Shown piece by piece: positions 1 through 8,290 of a DNA stretch of 64,000 nucleotides (positions are counted from its first letter, which is position 1; every line of letters starts with the position of its first letter). A program made the position numbers and the translations under genes. The notes beneath the pieces are model-generated. The model was given only the letters and a program-made list of their open reading frames with translations. It had not been told where the DNA came from and made no database searches. Origin of the DNA: an uncultured Muribaculaceae bacterium (lineage in GTDB: Bacteria > Bacteroidota > Bacteroidia > Bacteroidales > Muribaculaceae); NCBI GenBank assembly GCA_910578395.1, contig CAJTPZ010000004.1, positions 186,001 through 250,000 of the forward strand. Direction: 5' to 3'.

Positions 1-164
1 AAAACAGCAAGGGAAAGATGGTGCCGGTACATGAAATCGGGTGGGATTCGCCAGACGCCCCTCCGACCCACATTCTTATCATGGCCTCAGCCGCATGCGG
101 CACCGCTTATGTGGGCACGCCCGGCCAGACACTCTGGATTGACAATATCGAGTTGGTTTATTGA
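1..164 (+). CDS. C-terminal end of a PCMD-type (putative carbohydrate metabolism domain) surface protein, partial
   Basis: Only the last 53 codons are in the window, in the frame beginning at base 3. They read through PTHILIMASAACGTAYVG and end in TLWIDNIELVY. The pattern, a THI(L/I)I(M/V)ASAS-like strand followed by a final (L/W)(Y/I)(V/I)D(D/N)(F/I/L)xL strand, is the end of the beta-jelly-roll PCMD domain (PF13201) found on Bacteroidales outer-membrane proteins of polysaccharide-utilisation loci. The domain is thought to bind glycans at the cell surface. The N-terminus and signal peptide lie outside the window, so the full architecture cannot be seen. The stop TGA at 162-164 is followed in the same frame by a SusC plug fragment. 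Confidence 0.6.
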   Translation, partial: NSKGKMVPVHEIGWDSPDAPPTHILIMASAACGTAYVGTPGQTLWIDNIELVY

Positions 165-278
165 TCAGGCATCCACGATGTTGACCATGTGGAAGTAGTA
201 AAAGATGCGTCACTCTATGGTGTACAAGGCGCAATCGGCGTAATACTCGTGACTACAAAGGCTGCCAAAGTTAAATAA
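165..278 (+). pseudogene. Remnant of a SusC/TonB-dependent receptor plug domain
   Basis: Directly after the preceding stop, and in the same frame, 37 codons read through DVDHVEVVKDASLYGV and then AIGVILVTTKAAKVK before a stop at 276-278. This is the hallmark strand-turn of the SusC plug, whose usual form is (D)IExIEVLKDASATAIYGxRGANGVILVTTK. There is no start codon, no STN or barrel domain and no downstream continuation, so it cannot encode a transporter. It looks like the residue of a deletion or recombination that joined a PCMD gene to part of a susC gene. The alternative, a readthrough extension of the PCMD protein, seems unlikely because the two folds are unrelated. Confidence 0.6.
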
Positions 279-287
279 CGAACTTGC

Positions 288-318
288 ACAGAGGGGGACC
301 CTAAACAGCCCTCTCTTC
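288..318 (+). terminator. Possible weak terminator hairpin
   Basis: AGAGGG (290-295) pairs with CCCTCT (309-314) around a 13-nt loop, followed by a short pyrimidine run without a true U tract. It would close the transcript of the PCMD gene. The rest of 279-611 shows no convincing gene; short open frames on both strands there lack signal, motif or upstream context. Confidence 0.3.
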
Positions 319-611
319 GTTCGCACGGTGCTACGCATGTTTCACCGCGGCTGCAACTTCCTCATATGCAATATTCACTCCGAAAGTAGTGCAGTACGGT
401 GCGTACGTTGCATTCTCTACCGGTTTTTCAAACGCTTACATGACAGCCGGTTTGCTGTCTACGTCAGCATTAAGCCCCTACGACAGCGCCCATATACGAA
501 TTATGTCATAAATTTCTGGAAATTCCACAAATTTCATGCAATTTATCCGCTAATCTGTTTGGAATTTTAAGAATTATTTTCTTTATTTACAAAAACTTAA
601 AATTTAAAACA

Positions 612-979
612 GTGAAGCATTACAGATTTATTTCTTTCATCACAGCAATTATAGTATCAGGCTTGATGGCCGAATTGCCTATGCTTATACCCCGGGAAAC
701 TCCATATGCTTTCTCATAAATCTGCCAGACTCAGTCAAAGATTGGACATTTTTTGCAAGAACTTCTGTGAATGTTTACCTTGAAAATATTGGCAAGCAAT
801 ATGCCTTTGTCATTCTTACCTCTGGCAGTGAGTCAGAATACTACACAATTCCTGCCAAAGCCTTAACCTCCTCAAAAACATTTTATAATTTTTCTGGCAT
901 GACCACCACTATTCAATGGCATGTCTTTATTAGTTGCTCGACTACCCTCTCACAGATTGTAGGGCATGCATACCGGTAA
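612..979 (+). pseudogene. Probable frameshifted small secreted protein gene
   Basis: A GTG at 612 opens a frame starting (M)KHYRFISFITAIIVSG, a good signal peptide with a basic start and a hydrophobic core, which then runs out at a stop near 715. In the -1 frame, from about 662, a continuous frame without stops continues through LDGRIAYAYTPGNS, INLPDSVKDWTFFARTS and VYLENIGKQYAFVILTSG to a stop at 977-979. Joining the two halves gives a secreted protein of about 120 residues rich in beta-strand-like alternation. I do not recognise a family. A one-base indel near 655-665 is the simplest explanation; an internal GTG start at 767 for a 70-residue cytosolic protein is the alternative. It sits in a stretch that already contains gene debris. 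Confidence 0.35.
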
Positions 980-1001
980 TTAACAGTTAAAATGATTCGT
1001 T

Positions 1002-1475
1002 ATGAAAACCTTAAAGTTATTAGTGATTCTTGCACTGCCATTCATAGCTGCATGCGTAAGCAATGAGAAGACTCCGACTCCCGTTGTCGACGAAAACACC
1101 ATACCCGCACAACCTTCCGGGGAATTGATCAGGACGTATGTTGAAAGCAACGATTTTATCGATGTAGATTACAAAGCGATTGAATACGCTACAATTAATC
1201 CAACTTCGTCACGCGCAGAAAATGTAACAGAAGAAGATCATGCCAAAATGATGGCTGCAGTGTACCGCTTTCAGAAACATGTCTCTGTAATTGACGGATT
1301 ATATTCCTGCTCTCTGAAAAACGGTGCTGAGATAAATATTTCAGAGGAGTTGTTTAAATCTATGATCGATAACTTAGAAGAAATGAATTCCTTTATCAAG
1401 GAATACACGGAAAAAGGTGAAAAGGTCAATGTCATAGAGCCGACGGAAGAGTATCTGGAATCGCTGCTGAAGTAG
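1002..1475 (+). CDS. Small outer lipoprotein of unknown function
   Basis: The 157-residue product starts MKTLKLLVILALPFIAAC, a lipoprotein signal peptide with the acylated cysteine at residue 18. A short Pro/Thr-rich linker follows, then a mostly helical body (residues about 40-157) with the acidic C-terminus EPTEEYLESLLK. I recognise no domain. It stands alone: the upstream region is gene debris and the gene is closed downstream by a perfect 18-bp hairpin. The lack of +2 Asp and the charged mature region suggest outer-membrane anchoring, but this is inferred. The start is fixed by the signal peptide. Confidence 0.75.
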   Translation: MKTLKLLVILALPFIAACVSNEKTPTPVVDENTIPAQPSGELIRTYVESNDFIDVDYKAIEYATINPTSSRAENVTEEDHAKMMAAVYRFQKHVSVIDGLYSCSLKNGAEINISEELFKSMIDNLEEMNSFIKEYTEKGEKVNVIEPTEEYLESLLK

Positions 1476-1492
1476 AAATTATCAGTAGACAA

Positions 1493-1534
1493 CTCCCCGC
1501 ATCGGGGCTGCAAAAGCAGCCCCGATGCGGGGAG
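1493..1534. terminator. Perfect 18-bp hairpin between convergent genes
   Basis: Arms 1493-1510 and 1517-1534 are exact reverse complements around the 6-nt loop CAAAAG. The hairpin lies between the stop of the lipoprotein gene (1475) and the stop of the metallophosphoesterase gene on the other strand (1556). It has no clear U tract, so it may act as a bidirectional transcription barrier or an mRNA 3'-end stabiliser. Confidence 0.7.
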
Positions 1535-1555
1535 TGTGTATGATGCGAGGCCTGA

Positions 1556-2551
1556 TCAGATGGGGGCTTTACGGTCTTTCCAATCGTCGTTGATGTAGGA
1601 GGCGGGGTAGACGGTCCTGTCGATGACGCTTCCGTCGCGCAGACGCAGCCATGTATCGAACGTTCGCTCACCTTTGTGCATGACGATAACGCGGGCTCCG
1701 GCACGGAGATTGTTGTAGATAGTATTTCCGCCCGAATAGCGGCCGTAGCTGAGAAGTATGCCATGCCAGTAGACCGAATAGTCGTTGTTGTGGTCATGGC
1801 CGACAAATACACCCATAACGTCTCCGGCTGTACGCATTGCGGTGAAAAGTCCGCTGTTGAGAACCGGAGAGCACACTTTCTCGCGGCGGGTGCCGATGAG
1901 ATGAGCCCCGTCGGTCATTGAAGCTTCCTTATACTCAGGCAGGGGGATGTGGAAGAATGCAAGAGCAGGAAGCGGTGTGCCGCCGTTGGCTTCGGTGAGC
2001 CGGCGGCTCTCGGCTGCGTAGGCATTGATCTGTTCGAGTGTGATCCACCCATAAGTGCCGATACCAGCTATCTGTGCATAGGCGTTGGAATCAAACACAT
2101 ACAAAGCCGCGGCAGTCTTTATGCCGTCACTGACCTCAAGAACCGCATCACCTGACGATGTGGGTATATTGTTCTTATATTTCTGAATATACTTGTATAT
2201 TTCCTCGTGAGAGATATCCTGCTCATCATCGTGGTTTCCTTGCGTCAACACAAAAGGCACACCGAGACGGTCGACTGTTGATAGTACGGCGTCAAGTCCT
2301 TCACGGGCTGGTTTATCACAGATTACATCACCTGTAAACACAACAAGATCGGGCTTCTCTGTTTCGATCACAGTAGTTATATTCTCTATCGCGGTTTTGG
2401 ATGCTTCCCAGCCATAACGGTAATGGACATCGGTAAACTGCACGATCTTGAAATTCCCGTCGGCATTAAACCTGAGATCAGCGGGATTTTTCTGAGCGGA
2501 AGCCGATACAGCTCCTATCAGCATGAGCAATCCGATTAAGGTCTTTTTCAT
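1556..2551 (-). CDS. Secreted calcineurin-like metallophosphoesterase
   Basis: The 331-residue product has a Sec signal peptide (MKKTLIGLLMLIGAVSASA) and the complete metal-binding set of the calcineurin-like phosphoesterase fold: TDVH near 40-43, GDVICD near 74-79, GNHD near 105-108, a lone His in the ALAFFHIPLPEY stretch, and GHDHNND near 250. It most resembles the periplasmic purple-acid-phosphatase-like phosphodiesterases of Bacteroidales; the substrate cannot be read from sequence. It is the last gene of a minus-strand operon, 30 bp after the second DHHW gene, so it may act on a phosphorylated or acylated envelope glycan or on a by-product of that pathway. Confidence 0.85.
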   Translation of the reverse strand: MKKTLIGLLMLIGAVSASAQKNPADLRFNADGNFKIVQFTDVHYRYGWEASKTAIENITTVIETEKPDLVVFTGDVICDKPAREGLDAVLSTVDRLGVPFVLTQGNHDDEQDISHEEIYKYIQKYKNNIPTSSGDAVLEVSDGIKTAAALYVFDSNAYAQIAGIGTYGWITLEQINAYAAESRRLTEANGGTPLPALAFFHIPLPEYKEASMTDGAHLIGTRREKVCSPVLNSGLFTAMRTAGDVMGVFVGHDHNNDYSVYWHGILLSYGRYSGGNTIYNNLRAGARVIVMHKGERTFDTWLRLRDGSVIDRTVYPASYINDDWKDRKAPI

Positions 2552-2581
2552 TTCAGTGATATTAAATCTGTTTGTTTCTGG

Positions 2582-4210
2582 TTATTCCTGGTTTTCATGC
2601 AAATTCACTATGTCCTGTACCGAATCAGACGGTATGGTGTCGGCAGGGAGCGGCGGTAAAGAATCGACAGCAACAGGCTTTACCGCCAACGTATCGACGG
2701 GTATTTCAGGAACCGGAGCCTGGACGGTATCATTCTTAACCGATAACGGCTCCGGCTTAACAGTCACACCTGTTCTGGAGGTTGCAGCCGACTTCTGACG
2801 CAGAAACCTGCGATAAGCCGATGATGCGGCAGAACCACAGACATTGAATATGTTATGTACGAAAAGCACGTCGGTAACAGCATTTTCATGTATATAATCG
2901 ACGATATTGCGCGTGAAATAACGGAAATCTATGATGTGGACTTCCTCAAATGATCCGAATAGAAATGAAGGCACTGCGTTTCCGTAACTATCTTTAAGAA
3001 TTACAAGGCGACGTCCGTTTTTAGTTGATGTCTCAACCTTCACAAGACATTGGTCACCACCCATAAATGTACAGTAGGCTCCCGAAGCTCCGTCGTTGAA
3101 TTTCTTAAAATAAGAACTTTTAAACGGCTTCGTCTCAGAAACAATGTGGAAATTCTCATCAAGATTAAAGACTACATAGGTAGTCTGATAGTCAACTCCC
3201 AACGGACGATAGTACACAAAATCCTCAGGCGCTTTCTTTACAGATATATCTTTTGAATATCCATACATTGTACCGACAAAACGATGCACAGTATCAGCCT
3301 TATATGATTCAATCGGCATGAAAGGTACTCCTGCTTTTTTTGCAAAGTCCTGAGCGGCATAATAAGCACCAAGCGGAGCCCAATGGTGATCGGTGCGAAG
3401 AAAGATGGGTTCATCGACATGAGCGGCCAAAGCGCCGTAGGCATCGACAGGTACCACTCCGCGCAACGAGTCGTTGATCGCTTTGATTACCGGAAAGATC
3501 GGACGTGTGGTCTTGCGGGCTTTTTCAGGGCAGTAGTATTCCGTGGCAAGCGGCACAACCATGCTGTAGACATTGACATCAGGTCCCAGAGTTTCTTTGT
3601 AGAGATTGACAGCCGAAGCATATCTAAGCCCACTTTTTGCTGATCCGCCAAATGCCATAAGCGCACGCACGTTCTCTCCAGATCCGACTATGATAATACC
3701 GGAGTTTCCAAGCTTTGCATTCTCTTCGACTGTCGGCACATAAGCCTGTTGAGACGATGATGATTCAACCACAGCCCCTGAAACATGCTCACCGGAAACA
3801 TCACCGACAGGAGATAAACTACTGTCATCCACTATTTGCGTGGGTTCAGGTATTACAGGCACATCGATCTCCTCAGGATCTTCATCAGCAAAATCCTCAT
3901 CATCCGACGCGACTACACTGCCATGAAATGTCACGGCATCCTCTTCACCGCCCGGATGATATGAAAGCATGTGCTTGACCTGCATACTTGCCGTCATAAA
4001 CCTGTCACGAAACGGCTCGCTGTCGCTAAACCATGACGACACTGCTTCCATGAATGATCCATCGGAAAGAGCTGTCATAGAGAAATCGGGGAACCTGCGC
4101 AAATCGCGTCGCTCAAGCTCTGAGAATGTAGGTCTCGGAAAAAAAGAAAAGACAATAGCGAGAGTTGCGAAGATCGCACCGATTATGAATATGAATATTC
4201 TATTGTGCAC
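2582..4210 (-). CDS. DHHW-family (AlgJ/AlgX-like) protein, copy 2
   Basis: The 542-residue product starts with a signal anchor (HNRIFIFIIGAIFATLAIVF) and the AlgJ-like stretch RPTFSELERRDLRRFPDFS. The SGNH-hydrolase-like core carries TDHHW at about 273-277 and ILKDSYGN near 405, the His/Asp and Ser motifs proposed as catalytic in AlgJ/AlgX. An acidic, Ser/Pro-rich insert lies at about 110-170 and a Pro/Val/Asp-rich tail covers the last 70 residues. It is a paralogue of the next gene upstream, which lacks both additions. With the MBOAT partner two genes upstream it should receive acyl groups at the membrane and transfer them to an exported polysaccharide. The actual glycan is unknown. Confidence 0.85.
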   Translation of the reverse strand: MHNRIFIFIIGAIFATLAIVFSFFPRPTFSELERRDLRRFPDFSMTALSDGSFMEAVSSWFSDSEPFRDRFMTASMQVKHMLSYHPGGEEDAVTFHGSVVASDDEDFADEDPEEIDVPVIPEPTQIVDDSSLSPVGDVSGEHVSGAVVESSSSQQAYVPTVEENAKLGNSGIIIVGSGENVRALMAFGGSAKSGLRYASAVNLYKETLGPDVNVYSMVVPLATEYYCPEKARKTTRPIFPVIKAINDSLRGVVPVDAYGALAAHVDEPIFLRTDHHWAPLGAYYAAQDFAKKAGVPFMPIESYKADTVHRFVGTMYGYSKDISVKKAPEDFVYYRPLGVDYQTTYVVFNLDENFHIVSETKPFKSSYFKKFNDGASGAYCTFMGGDQCLVKVETSTKNGRRLVILKDSYGNAVPSFLFGSFEEVHIIDFRYFTRNIVDYIHENAVTDVLFVHNIFNVCGSAASSAYRRFLRQKSAATSRTGVTVKPEPLSVKNDTVQAPVPEIPVDTLAVKPVAVDSLPPLPADTIPSDSVQDIVNLHENQE

Positions 4211-4222
4211 TGTTTTGTGGAT

Positions 4223-5359
4223 TTACTGAATGAGATAGGAATCATAAGTATCGCATGTATGCATCATTGTAGCATGAGTCATATTATTGGCAAACAGCAC
4301 ATCGGTAATGCCGTTTTCATGCAAATAATCGACAATATTCAACGGAAAATAACGGCAATCAATGACATGTATCTGTTCAAAGGAATTGAACAGATAAGGA
4401 GGCAATGCATTGCCATAGCTGTCCTTGAGTATCGCAAGCCGACGACCGTTATCGGTCTTTGTCTCGATGCGGGTAAGCTTGTTGTCACCCCCCATGAAAG
4501 TGCAATAGGTAGCCACCCCTTTGGCATATATGAAGAAATCACCGGAAATCTCATCGCCAACCGATATGATCCTCTTGCGCGATCTGTCAAGGCGATAATT
4601 GACATAATAAGTCTCCACAGGCGTGTCGCGCGGTGTGTAATATACAAAAGTCTCGGGTGCTTTTTTCAACCTACGGTCAGAGGAAAATCCGTACATCGTG
4701 CCTACAAAACCGGGAATTTCATGAGAGTCAAACCGATCAAGCTCTCGAAAAGGAACCATTGCCGAAAAAGCGAACTCCCGGGCTGCATAATAGGCTCCAA
4801 GCGGAGCCCAATGATGGTCAGTGCGAAGATAGATCGGTTCATTGGCATGTTCCCCCAAAACAGGGAAAATGTCAACGGGGACCACCTGCGTATCAAGTTC
4901 CCTAAAAATGCGCCTTATCGCCATATACTGATTCTGTGTATGCTCCTCGGCTTCCTCCGGGCAATAAAATGCGACCTGTGTAGGGATAGGCATACAATAA
5001 ACCGTGACACTGTCGCCAAGCGCCCGGCTATAGGCATTTACCGTAGATGCATAACGAACAAGATTGGCCTCCGGCCCAGAGAACGGCTCCATTGCCCTGA
5101 CTGTGTCCCGGTCTCCTACCACAAGAATACCGCGGCGAGCCCTACGGAAAGGCGCATCAGGCGTCTGACTGTTCACGTAGACATAAGCATCGCTATCGAA
5201 GCCGATATCAGACTCCTGTCCGGTCATTTCCTCGAAAAGACGGTCAAATGTGAGGGAGAGTGTATCAGATGACTCATCGTCCTGCGCATACACACAGAAC
5301 GGGATAAGCATCAAAACGATGGCAGATATTATCTTAGAAACGGGTATAGAGGAATGCAT
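4223..5359 (-). CDS. DHHW-family (AlgJ/AlgX-like) protein, copy 1
   Basis: The 378-residue product has a signal peptide (IISAIVLMLIPFCVYAQ), TDHHW near 180 and ILKDSYGN near 312. It shares with the following gene long blocks such as LRTDHHWAPLGAYYAA and the ending FPLNIVDYLHENGITDVLFA, so the pair arose by tandem duplication. It lacks the acidic insert and the Pro-rich tail of its paralogue. Its start overlaps the end of the MBOAT gene by 26 bp, indicating translational coupling. The inferred role is periplasmic O-acyl transfer together with the MBOAT protein. Confidence 0.85.
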   Translation of the reverse strand: MHSSIPVSKIISAIVLMLIPFCVYAQDDESSDTLSLTFDRLFEEMTGQESDIGFDSDAYVYVNSQTPDAPFRRARRGILVVGDRDTVRAMEPFSGPEANLVRYASTVNAYSRALGDSVTVYCMPIPTQVAFYCPEEAEEHTQNQYMAIRRIFRELDTQVVPVDIFPVLGEHANEPIYLRTDHHWAPLGAYYAAREFAFSAMVPFRELDRFDSHEIPGFVGTMYGFSSDRRLKKAPETFVYYTPRDTPVETYYVNYRLDRSRKRIISVGDEISGDFFIYAKGVATYCTFMGGDNKLTRIETKTDNGRRLAILKDSYGNALPPYLFNSFEQIHVIDCRYFPLNIVDYLHENGITDVLFANNMTHATMMHTCDTYDSYLIQ

Positions 5360-6785
5360 TATTTGTAGCGCCTACAAGAAGGCATATACTTGTGAAGAGA
5401 ATCAGAGTTGCAAGAACGATGCGGCATATTGTCTCGACTGTAACCACACCGGCATGAGAGGGGTTTCCGCCCCATAATCTTATATGGGCCGATGATATCC
5501 AACGTCTGACAGGCATACAGAGCACAATGGCAAGCAGCCAAAGCCAGAATTTATCAAACAAAGCACTTTCAGCAGCAAAATCATAAAAGTCTGCATTATA
5601 ACCAAAGAAAGCACGAAAGAACCGTCCCATGTCGCCAAGGTCATCATAATAAAAAATACCCCATCCGACAATCACGAGCAACATGGCGATTATATGTCCG
5701 GGCTGATATCCGGTGTAACGCATTATGGCTTTTTCGACAATAAGTATTATCCCGAAAAACATTCCCCATAATACAAAGTTCCAGCTCGCTCCGTGCCAGA
5801 GTCCTGTGAGAGCCCAGACCGCTATTATGTTCAACACCTGATGCGACCTGTTGCCTCCAAGTGGAATATAGACGTAGTCTCGGAAAAAAGTTCCAAGTGA
5901 CATGTGCCATCTGCGCCAGAAATCGGTTATAGACCGGCAGGTGTAGGGATGATCGAAGTTTTCCGGAAAATGGAATCCCATACAACGCCCCATGCCTATT
6001 GCCATATCGGAGTAACCTGAAAAATCGAAATATATCTGCAAAGTGAATGCAAGCAAGCCGACCCATGCGCCAAGTGTGGATAAAGATTCAAGATTGTCGG
6101 TTAGAAAATTATCGGCAATCTCCGACATCTGATTGGCAATGATAACTTTTTTTCCAAGCCCGATAAGAAACCGAAACACACCGTCGGCAATGTCCCGCGA
6201 CGAAACATGACGGTTATAGATTTCACGAGCGACGGATGAATACCGCACTATTGGCCCCGCAACAAGCTGTGGGAACATTGATATATAGAGCAACAGGCCG
6301 CTGAACCGCCGCTGAACCGCCGCGTGAAGCCTATATACATCGACAAGATAACTTATTGACTGAAATATATAGAAACTTATACCAATAGGCAACGAAATTT
6401 TCGGATCAGGCAAATCTATGCCGAAACGGGCAAGCTCGCCACACACAAAACCTGCATATTTGAATAATCCGAGAGTGGATATATTCAGCAAAATTCCGAC
6501 TGTCAAGGCCAAACGCCTGAAAAACCTGCGCCGGCAACAATCGACCCACAGCCCAAAAAAATAGTTCATCACAACGCAACCGATCATGAGGAATACATAG
6601 ACCGGTTCTCCCCATGCATAGAATATCAAGGAGAAAATTATGAGAACCGCATTGCGCCAAATGAGTTTCCCCGGCTCACCAGGCTCTGAAGCCATGCGAT
6701 CAAATGCCGCCGCAATGCGATAGCATACAATGAGCACCGGAAGGAATACAAACAGAAAAAAAAGGTCTGAAAAAACCATTGCCAA
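5334..6785 (-). CDS. MBOAT family O-acyltransferase (AlgI-like)
   Basis: The 483-residue polytopic membrane protein has the AlgI/DltB family core: the FWRRWHMSLGTFFRDYVYIP block, IPLGGNR, and the invariant histidine in LTGLWHGASWNFVLWG near residue 331. Hydrophobic segments run through the whole length (for example SDLFFLFVFLPVLIVCYRI at the N-terminus). These proteins move acyl groups, usually acetyl, across the inner membrane to AlgJ/AlgX-like partners; two such partners follow in the operon. It is the first gene of a four-gene minus-strand operon. An acetylated capsule or exopolysaccharide is the likely product, but no glycosyltransferase lies nearby to name it. Confidence 0.92.
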   Translation of the reverse strand: MAMVFSDLFFLFVFLPVLIVCYRIAAAFDRMASEPGEPGKLIWRNAVLIIFSLIFYAWGEPVYVFLMIGCVVMNYFFGLWVDCCRRRFFRRLALTVGILLNISTLGLFKYAGFVCGELARFGIDLPDPKISLPIGISFYIFQSISYLVDVYRLHAAVQRRFSGLLLYISMFPQLVAGPIVRYSSVAREIYNRHVSSRDIADGVFRFLIGLGKKVIIANQMSEIADNFLTDNLESLSTLGAWVGLLAFTLQIYFDFSGYSDMAIGMGRCMGFHFPENFDHPYTCRSITDFWRRWHMSLGTFFRDYVYIPLGGNRSHQVLNIIAVWALTGLWHGASWNFVLWGMFFGIILIVEKAIMRYTGYQPGHIIAMLLVIVGWGIFYYDDLGDMGRFFRAFFGYNADFYDFAAESALFDKFWLWLLAIVLCMPVRRWISSAHIRLWGGNPSHAGVVTVETICRIVLATLILFTSICLLVGATNNAFLYTRF

Positions 6786-6898
6786 CTGTAAAAATCCAGA
6801 TTGATTCCGCCGCCGGATCTTCCGGCCGTAATCTCAGGTGTAAAGTTACACAGGGCTTATGTTATCTCCAACAAAAAGATTGAAATATGTATAAATTA

Positions 6899-6942
6899 CA
6901 TCAGGCTCCATGCCGCGCATCGCGCAAACATAAAGCCTGATG
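6899..6942 (-). terminator. Probable terminator of the smpB operon
   Basis: CATCAGGCT (6899-6907) and AGCCTGATG (6934-6942) are perfect 9-bp arms around a GC-rich 26-nt loop with its own short hairpin. On the minus strand the stem is followed by an A/T-rich stretch (TAATTTATACATATTT). It follows the 49-residue membrane protein gene and precedes the MBOAT gene. The remainder of 6786-6981 shows no gene. Confidence 0.55.
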
Positions 6943-6981
6943 CCAATATACACCTCCGACGGAAGCTGTTACTGTGTCAGT

Positions 6982-7131
6982 TCAGAAAGACGGGATGGAA
7001 GGGATACAGGCGGCAACGTCAGTATCACCCCAAAGATCAGCCATTGTAAGCCAAACAAGAAGCAATGCAATGAGTATACATGCGCCAATCACCAGCCATG
7101 TCTGAGTTTTTTTATTTCGTTTGCCGGACAT
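6982..7131 (-). CDS. 49-residue single-pass membrane protein
   Basis: An ATG at 7131 opens 49 codons reading MSGKRNKKTQTWLVIGACIL and on through LLLVWLTMADLWGDTDVAA to a stop at 6982. A strongly basic N-terminus is followed by one membrane helix (about residues 12-30) and a short acidic, then Pro-rich tail. The charge distribution predicts a cytosolic N-terminus. It starts 70 bp after the smpB stop on the same strand and ends before a hairpin, so it is probably the last gene of the smpB operon. I do not recognise a family. The signal is clearer than chance, but the small size keeps confidence moderate. Confidence 0.6.
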   Translation of the reverse strand: MSGKRNKKTQTWLVIGACILIALLLVWLTMADLWGDTDVAACIPSIPSF

Positions 7132-7200
7132 AATGTTTTACATTTTACAGTTGAATCAATATAACTGAAAACACCCGGCAAGAACATATAGTTTAAGTGA

Positions 7201-7656
7201 TCACCGCCTGAAAGCCCGTGCCATGTCACGACGGTCGTCGCGCTCTTTTATAGACTGACGTTTGTCATACTCCTTCTTGCCACGTCCTACACCTATAACC
7301 ATTTTTGCATACCCTTTCTGAGATATGAACAGGCGTAACGGCACGATCGTATATCCCGGAGTGGACGCCAGTTTCTCTATATCGCGGATCTCTTTACGCG
7401 ACAAAAGCAGCTTGCGTTCCCGGCGATCGGAATGGTTGTTGTAAGTTCCGTAGAAGTATGGGGCTATGTACATGTTTTTCACCCACACCTCATGGTTGAA
7501 CACATAACAGAATGTATCGGCCAGCGAAGCCTTACCGAGACGTATGGATTTTATCTCCGTACCGGTGAGGACTATGCCTGCGGTATATGTATCGGATATG
7601 GCATAGTCGAATGTGGCACGACGGTTTTTGATGTTTATATCTTTTGCAATTTTCAT
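7201..7656 (-). CDS. smpB: SsrA-binding protein SmpB
   Basis: The 151-residue product has the full SmpB pattern: IKNRRATFDYAI at the start, GIVLTGTEIKSIRLGKASLADTF spanning about 27-49, the APYFYGTY turn, the RERKLLLSRKEI block, and the basic C-terminal tail with GKKEYDKRQSIKERD that inserts in the decoding centre. SmpB delivers tmRNA to stalled ribosomes. The length is normal for the family. The start overlaps the upstream membrane-protein gene by 4 bp (ATG within the end of that gene), so the two are co-transcribed. The tmRNA gene itself is not in this window. Confidence 0.97.
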   Translation of the reverse strand: MKIAKDINIKNRRATFDYAISDTYTAGIVLTGTEIKSIRLGKASLADTFCYVFNHEVWVKNMYIAPYFYGTYNNHSDRRERKLLLSRKEIRDIEKLASTPGYTIVPLRLFISQKGYAKMVIGVGRGKKEYDKRQSIKERDDRRDMARAFRR

Positions 7657-8249
7657 TGATTAAGCAAGGCGAAAAAGAGGTGAACGAGAAAAAGAGGAGT
7701 CACACAAGAAATGACACTTACCCCAAGAAACTGCAACCGCCTGTCAGCCGGAACCAGCATGTGCCATGAAGCTTCCCATATAATGTAAACGACATAGAGA
7801 GGAAGCATCTGCAGCAGAGCAAGCTCTACCGGACAAAGATTACTTACAAGGGATATCAAGGCAAGTGAGGCCAGAGTGTAGAGCACAAGCCTGTCGGTTT
7901 TTTCCACAGAAAGAGTCTCATCGTCTGCATGAAGACGCCTCAAGGTGAATCCAAGAAAAAACGAAGCTGCGAAATAGCCTATAAAATACCTGATAAACAC
8001 ACTTATGGCCTCGAGCAGACATGCCGACGGTGTTGCCGAAGAACGATAGATCAACGGGAGGAATGCCGATAACGACACAATGGAGATAAACGGTATGTAG
8101 CCCTGAAGAAGAAGCAAGCGCACCGGCAGAGCGGCTTTCTCCGTGTCATGCCATCCCTGTCGCGGAGCAATGACAACCTGAAGCAACTCTTTGATGAATG
8201 AAGGAAAGAGCGAAAGCGAATCCCTGATATAGGCGATCAAAAGTTTCAT
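7653..8249 (-). CDS. Yip1-like five-helix membrane protein
   Basis: The 198-residue protein has an N-terminal amphipathic stretch (residues 1-40, including IAPRQGW) and about five hydrophobic segments, including FISIVSLSAFLPLIY, FIRYFIGYFAASFFLGF and VSVISCVTPLFLVHLFF. This layout and size match the YIP1-domain proteins often found before smpB in Bacteroidales. No catalytic residues are visible and the role is unknown. It overlaps smpB by 4 bp and is transcribed from the region shared with gltX, where a TATCTTTG box lies on its strand at 8291-8298. Confidence 0.75.
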   Translation of the reverse strand: MKLLIAYIRDSLSLFPSFIKELLQVVIAPRQGWHDTEKAALPVRLLLLQGYIPFISIVSLSAFLPLIYRSSATPSACLLEAISVFIRYFIGYFAASFFLGFTLRRLHADDETLSVEKTDRLVLYTLASLALISLVSNLCPVELALLQMLPLYVVYIIWEASWHMLVPADRRLQFLGVSVISCVTPLFLVHLFFALLNQ

Positions 8250-8290
8250 AGTTTCTGTGACACGAGAGAGAATGAGAGGAGTACACCGTG

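Noticed and set aside
331..537. A minus-strand frame with an ATG and coding-like segments but two internal stops
   Set aside because: The two stops in 69 codons are near chance, and no homology can be named; it may be more debris but is not supported.
328..570. An 80-codon frame on the plus strand in the left-edge gap
   Set aside because: Composition does not look coding, with no signal, motif or neighbour support.
1493..1534. The perfect 18-bp hairpin as a mobile-element end or attachment site
   Set aside because: It occurs once, lies between convergent genes and has no target duplication or transposase nearby.
4205..5272. A 355-codon open frame on the plus strand
   Set aside because: It lies fully opposite the DHHW copy 1 gene; the product has no signal or motif and only mirrors the coding strand.
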